Assembly (NCBI RefSeq): GCF_016711335.1
Contig: NZ_JADJTF010000001.1
Location: 3,844,001 to 3,908,000, forward strand
Length of the DNA: 64,000 nucleotides
From: Thiofilum sp.
Lineage (GTDB): Bacteria > Pseudomonadota > Gammaproteobacteria > Thiotrichales > Thiotrichaceae
Direction of reading: 5' to 3'
A program made the translations under genes and the position numbers. Within the stretch, counting starts at the first letter, position 1. Every line of letters starts with the position of its first letter. This document shows, one piece after another, positions 60,701 to 64,000 of this stretch. The notes below the pieces were generated by a model that worked only from the letters and a program-made list of their open reading frames with translations, had not been told where the DNA came from and did no database searches.

Positions 60701-63320
60701 TACCGCCATTACCATCCGAGACCGTTACTTGTACGTTATAGACATTATTCGCTCCTACATCGGTAGGAACTTCACAGTTAGGTGCACTGATGAAAGTCAG
60801 TACCCCCGTGCTAGCATTAATATTGAACTTTGACGCATCATTCCCTCCCGTAATGCTATAGCTTAACGTATCTCCATTCGCATCCGTAGCAGTCACCGTC
60901 GTCACCGCCGTCTGATTCTCCGCTACACTCAGACTCGCACTCGATCCCCCTCCATTACTCGTGATCACAGGTGCTATATTAGATGGAGTAGCACACACTA
61001 CCATTTTAAAAGTATCCCCACCTGGCCCCTCAACCCCACGCCCCGTCATAGTAAAGGCTAGACTGGAGTAAGTTCCAACCACAGCTACTGAACCAGCAGA
61101 TGTTCCTGTACTAGGTGTCATAGCAGACTCCTCTGTCGTGGCCGCCACTCCACCTAACTCCCGATGTAAACGATCTGTCCACACGACAAAATGTGGAGTT
61201 CCTGCTAGTCGAGTATAAGAAGCTCCCGCAGTAGTCGGGGAAATTACAGCCGAGCCTGGTACGCTGTAGCCTGCTGCACCAATACGATCAAGATGAATTA
61301 CAGGATTAGTGACAGGTTGGCTAAAAGATAAAGTCATAGTTCCTGATGCTGCATCATTACTAGCAGGCAAACCAGCATTCTCTGGGGTAGTATCCCAATT
61401 ATAAGTCGTTATTAAGGCAGGTGCTCCTTGGACACTGGTATCACTCCACGCATTAATCGTATTCATAGTAGATGCACCCATACCTGTAATAGATGCCCCA
61501 GTTGCGGCAGAAAAACTAGCCCCCACCGTCAGCGTACCCGCTGTTGCTGTCCAGTTTAAACCTGAACCAGTCCAAGTTCCTGTTTTGTTAGTACAAACTT
61601 GTGTACCACTAGGAGCTGGGTTACCTGTGGCAACAGTGAAAGCATAATCTTCGACTTCGCCATCGGGTTTATCAGCAGTAGTTTCCGTAATGTCATAAGG
61701 GAATGTGGGTGTTGTAGACCAACGAAAACGTGCATATACATTAGCTACAGCATAAGAGGGTACTGAAATACGTTGTACTATAGTTCCGACGCTGCCATTC
61801 CTATCTAATAGATCGCCATCACTGTTGTTAGACAATACTTGTTCGCCACCATCTGCAAAATCACCATCTCCATTCCAGTCAAACCATGCGTTTAAAAAAC
61901 CTCCCGACCCTGTAACTAATGCAGTGATGTCTGCTTCTAAACCTTGTGTCATTGAACTAATCGTGATTCCGTTATCTGAGCTATTATCAGCATTGAGTAC
62001 CGCACTACTCTCTGCTGTAACGGTTGCACCTAAGCGATAACCTGAAACAATCGTATGCCTCGCTGAACCATAAGTAGCAGGACCATCTGAATAATCATAG
62101 GCAACAGCAGCCGGACAAACATTCGCTGTTGGATTAACAAAGTTGCTAATTTGTGTTGAGGTTAGCGTAAAATTAGTAGTAGTCTCAAAGCGTCTAGGGC
62201 TAGTTTGAGATCCTTCAGGATCAGAGGGATTACTTTCTACTGCACCTGCCCATGATCCACCTTTTGAAGCAATTGCCGCTGCCGCCGCATTGCGCACTGC
62301 CTCCGTTTCATACTGTGTATTATCCATCGATAAAGCAACTACCGAAAACTTAACACCTTGAGTTTTTAACTTATTGTAGATAGTAAAGTTTGACCCATCA
62401 TCAGGCTCATAGGCATAACCTGAACCATCAATTAGTGCTGAAGCCCCATAGAACTCTCGATTAGCATCCGTAAAAATAACAATTTGCAGAGGACGTGCCA
62501 AATCACGACTCAGTTCTTTAAGAGAACCTACGATATAACTAGAGGTAGTACTGCTATTGCCATCCAAACCATAGCTCATTTGATAAACCGCACCCGCCAT
62601 ATTATCCATAGCTAGACTTGTATCATAAGCGCCTCCTGCACCAAACTGACGTACTGGTGAGTTGATAGTTCCTGTTGAAAAATCACGCTCAAAATAGACA
62701 TTCTGACCAAAATCCGACCCACCATAAGTCCCTGCATAATGTGCAACTGCAATACGTGTCGCCGAGTTAGCAGCACGCAGAGCATTACCCACGCTCACCA
62801 CCGTAGAGGCATAAGTGGAATATTCTGAAGAATCAATAGAACCTGAGTTATCAAGGAGGAATAGTACATCTGTACCACCAGACGCTGTACAGCTTGTAGA
62901 GCCACCAATAGAAGGGACACTACCTGATCCACTAGCAGCAGGTGTTGTAAATTGCCCCGTACCACTAAAACCACTACTAAGAGTTGTTGAAAGCAGGGTA
63001 TTGCCCCCTGATGTAACGGTCACACTAGCCCCCGCACCATTCCATCCATCACCATAACTATCTGTCATACGCAAGGTGTAGGTCGTACTATCGGAGAGGG
63101 TGTAGGTCTGTGAACCAGAGTAAGGTGTAGTGCTAGCCGTAAAAACAGCCGTAACAGCAGCAGTATTACTAGCATCATAAACTTGCACACTGTTTTCTGT
63201 AGCAAATTGCGGCCAATTGACTGTTACGGTCACACTGGCGGCCATCGCTTTAACGGGAATAAATATCAATAATAAAAGACAAAGCCAATAAAAATTGACC
63301 ACAGCACAGGCTTTTTTCAT
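57753..63320 (-). CDS. Large secreted surface protein: VWA, GEVED and cadherin-like repeats
   Basis: 1855 residues. A signal peptide (YWLCLLLLIFIPVKAMA) is followed by a beta domain (SYGDGWNGAG), a von Willebrand A domain at about 150-400 with the MIDAS motif DNSGS, and a GEVED-type domain at about 405-560 ending PDGEVEDYAF. Another beta domain reaches about 780. Five tandem cadherin-like repeats of 108 residues (about 783-1315; SLSVAENQTAVTTVTATDAN) come next, then a beta domain, a sixth diverged cadherin-like repeat (about 1505-1605), and a C-terminal Asn/Asp-rich dockerin/EF-hand-like end (AGDTNKSNHI, PSDVDMNGYTLFAGPNND). It is probably a calcium-dependent adhesin. No autotransporter or LPXTG end is seen. 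Confidence 0.85.
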   Translation of the reverse strand: MKKACAVVNFYWLCLLLLIFIPVKAMAASVTVTVNWPQFATENSVQVYDASNTAAVTAVFTASTTPYSGSQTYTLSDSTTYTLRMTDSYGDGWNGAGASVTVTSGGNTLLSTTLSSGFSGTGQFTTPAASGSGSVPSIGGSTSCTASGGTDVLFLLDNSGSIDSSEYSTYASTVVSVGNALRAANSATRIAVAHYAGTYGGSDFGQNVYFERDFSTGTINSPVRQFGAGGAYDTSLAMDNMAGAVYQMSYGLDGNSSTTSSYIVGSLKELSRDLARPLQIVIFTDANREFYGASALIDGSGYAYEPDDGSNFTIYNKLKTQGVKFSVVALSMDNTQYETEAVRNAAAAAIASKGGSWAGAVESNPSDPEGSQTSPRRFETTTNFTLTSTQISNFVNPTANVCPAAVAYDYSDGPATYGSARHTIVSGYRLGATVTAESSAVLNADNSSDNGITISSMTQGLEADITALVTGSGGFLNAWFDWNGDGDFADGGEQVLSNNSDGDLLDRNGSVGTIVQRISVPSYAVANVYARFRWSTTPTFPYDITETTADKPDGEVEDYAFTVATGNPAPSGTQVCTNKTGTWTGSGLNWTATAGTLTVGASFSAATGASITGMGASTMNTINAWSDTSVQGAPALITTYNWDTTPENAGLPASNDAASGTMTLSFSQPVTNPVIHLDRIGAAGYSVPGSAVISPTTAGASYTRLAGTPHFVVWTDRLHRELGGVAATTEESAMTPSTGTSAGSVAVVGTYSSLAFTMTGRGVEGPGGDTFKMVVCATPSNIAPVITSNGGGSSASLSVAENQTAVTTVTATDANGDTLSYSITGGNDASKFNINASTGVLTFISAPNCEVPTDVGANNVYNVQVTVSDGNGGTDVQSIAVTVTDVNENVAPVITSNGGGSSASLSVAENQTAVTTVTATDANGDTLSYSITGGNDASKFNINASTGVLTFISAPNYEVPTDVGANNVYNVQVTVSDGNGGTDVQSIAVTVTDVNENVAPVITSNGGGSSASLSVAENQTAVTTVTATDANGDTLSYSITGGNDASKFNINASTGVLTFISAPNYEVPTDVGANNVYNVQVTVSDGNGGTDVQSIAVTVTDVNENVAPVITSNGGGSSASLSVAENQTAVTTVTATDANGDTLSYSITGGNDASKFNINASTGVLTFISAPNYEVPTDVGANNVYNVQVTVSDGNGGTDVQSIAVTVTDVNENVAPVITSNGGGSSASLSVAENQTAVTTVTATDANGDTLSYSITGGNDASKFNINASTGVLTFISAPNYEVPTDVGANNVYDVQVTVSDGNGGTDVQSIAVTVTDFSEKVLEYTIRRTPDGRYHVYMRPTVAMTQGPNISFTGQITLTVPTGTGVNQFLVNDLQSLVPSVTWSVSSRTDAPTESTSVDYLSFTFAPLATDQFNWQAGTELEVFNFMNPNACIGVVDVMDESDAFNQLPNSVNSVPSNQFTNSGWGTASDNNYLGNYGTPVDCFNNAAPVITSDGGGATAALSVPENQTAVTTVTATDANATDTLTYSISGGADVAKFAINATTGVLTFISAPDYEAPTDVGTDNVYEVQVTVSDGNGGTDVQDISVTVTDVGEGVVLRVKGFLQGPFNSENRLMFDSLRTLNLIPSTQPYSMVPFNYAGTEQANVALLSTTGAEALVDWVLVELRDATTPTIVLATQAALLQRDGDVVTADTGSVDLTFASLTAGNYYVTLRHRNHLGVMSASALPLSPVPTLVDFTLTATAVSGSHARLVVDTTALLWAGDTNKSNHIIANGPSNDINDLLGPVLLHEGNTLLNSNYLLAGYRPSDVDMNGYTLFAGPNNDTNLVIGNVLLHPASTTFSANFVINGGIPQAQ
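59377..60975 (-). repeat. Tandem 324-bp repeats, about five copies, nearly identical
   Basis: The block ACCGTCACCGCAATACTTTG recurs at 59377, 59701, 60025, 60349 and 60673, an exact 324-bp period. Copies differ at only a few bases, for example Cys for Tyr near 60773 and Asp for Asn near 59440. Each unit encodes one 108-residue cadherin-like domain. Confidence 0.95.
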
Positions 63321-63388
63321 TTTTTTTGTAGCTCACAATAAGTTTTTAATGTTAATAAGTAAATGAGCAATTAATCTTCATGATAATA

Positions 63389-63403
63389 ACTTGACCATCA
63401 AGT
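63389..63403. promoter_or_regulatory. Short perfect hairpin upstream of the surface-protein gene
   Basis: ACTTGA and TCAAGT enclose a CCA loop. It touches the stop codon of the upstream gene and lies 69 bases before the surface-protein start, in a gap of only 82 bases that must carry its promoter if it is separate. Role unknown. Confidence 0.35.
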
Positions 63404-64000
63404 CATAGGTTAGTCGTGCCTGTGGCAACGGATTGATCACTTGCAATTTGCTCACCTGCATCTAAAAAGTCACCATCACGGTTCCAGTCAACCCACGCAT
63501 TCAAGCGTCCACTGGCTGATTGAATACTCACAGGGATACTGACCGTTTGACTTGCTGTCAATGAAGTAGGCATGGTGACACCATTTTCGTCATCAGTACC
63601 ATTGGTATCATCACCCAGAGCATCAGCACTGGCTAAAGCAGCGTCATCAGCATCCACACTCGCCCCTAAGCGAATACCACTAATCGTATGTGAAGGAGAA
63701 CCGTAAGAACTAGGAGCATCCGAGGTATCGGCATTGTCCGCTGAAAGCGTGAAGGCTGCTGCCCAACCACCTGCCACTGTTAAATTAGATGCTGCCGCAG
63801 ACTGTAAAGAAAAGTTACTGGTTACTCCATTCTTAAACTGTGCGGAAGTACTTAAACCATCTGGTTCAGAGGTAACATAAGTAGGATCGGTATTATCAAA
63901 GCGTCCACCATTATTATTAGTCACCCCTGTCTGAAGGACGGTATAACCTGCCATAGCATTAAAGCCACCATTGGTAGTGGGCAAACCTGCTAACGACGTA
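63403..64000 (-). pseudogene. GEVED-domain surface protein, 3' truncated, 5' end beyond the window
   Basis: The frame is open to the right edge (upstream residues TSLAGLPTTNGG). It shows a surface-protein beta region and a GEVED-type segment (ISGIRLGASVDADDAALASA, then LNAWVDWNRDGDFLDAGEQI) resembling the one in the neighbouring 1855-residue protein. It stops after DQSVATGTTNL, where the family continues to a GEVEDY motif. No other frame resumes it. A deletion fusing the gene to the promoter region of the next is the simplest reading. Partial at the window edge. Confidence 0.65.

Noticed and set aside
59377..60975. CRISPR-like regular repeats
   Set aside because: The 324-bp units are contiguous, lack spacers and encode protein domains in frame.

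Overview
The window reads as a chromosome segment of a gammaproteobacterium, most likely of the Thiotrichales (Thiothrix-like). The basis is the kdsD-kdsC-lptCAB-rpoN-hpf-ptsN-rapZ cluster, AcnB-type aconitase, hexameric-type citrate synthase, NhaD, a VC_2705-type sodium:solute symporter with its small subunit, and moderate-to-low GC coding sequence. The taxonomic call is inference; no rRNA or tRNA gene was seen.

Layout. (1) 179-6936: a NarL-type two-component pair with a solute-binding-like sensor, a methionine/glutamine transaminase with omega-amidase, an XdhA-like iron-sulfur/FAD subunit without its molybdenum partner, and a sigma-54 activator lacking a sensor domain. (2) 6937-14645: an accessory stretch with an AT-rich unknown gene, an IS4-family element (9-bp target duplication) inside a small gene, an IS200-type element, a ccdAB toxin-antitoxin pair, three small hypothetical or secreted proteins including an MVL-like lectin, and an IS30-family element (3-bp target duplication) directly upstream of the lectin. 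(3) 14880-30580: the TCA block. On the minus strand lie sucB-lpd-sucC-sucD-gltA-acnB, then tal and zapE; on the plus strand a FadR-type GntR regulator, sdhCDAB and sdhE. Six copies of the palindrome TGTCGACA sit in the three control regions of this block, which suggests that the GntR protein is a local TCA-cycle regulator and controls itself. sucA is absent.

(4) 30595-34611: rhodanese, an OmpA/TSP3 protein, an unlisted 42-residue membrane peptide, a helix-hairpin-helix membrane protein and a PD-(D/E)XK transposase-like gene. (5) 34651-41468: an RHS polymorphic-toxin locus with a putative toxin tip and immunity gene, a frameshift, an unusual roughly 255-residue helical insert inside the YD-repeat shell, and a junction where the truncated RHS start meets a truncated apolipoprotein N-acyltransferase gene. 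(6) 41500-50827: pgsA-uvrC on the minus strand, then the Kdo/LPS-transport/rpoN/nitrogen-PTS operon. (7) 50989-57525: nhaD, a small anchored protein, a sodium:solute symporter with its DUF4212 partner, a secreted Pro/Arg/His/Val-repeat protein and hrcA. (8) 57753-64000: a 1855-residue surface protein with VWA, GEVED and five nearly identical tandem cadherin-like repeats, followed by a truncated GEVED-type gene that runs off the window.

Core metabolism and envelope biogenesis dominate. The novelty lies in the predicted TCA regulon, the RHS locus, the accessory island and the small membrane gene beside OmpA.
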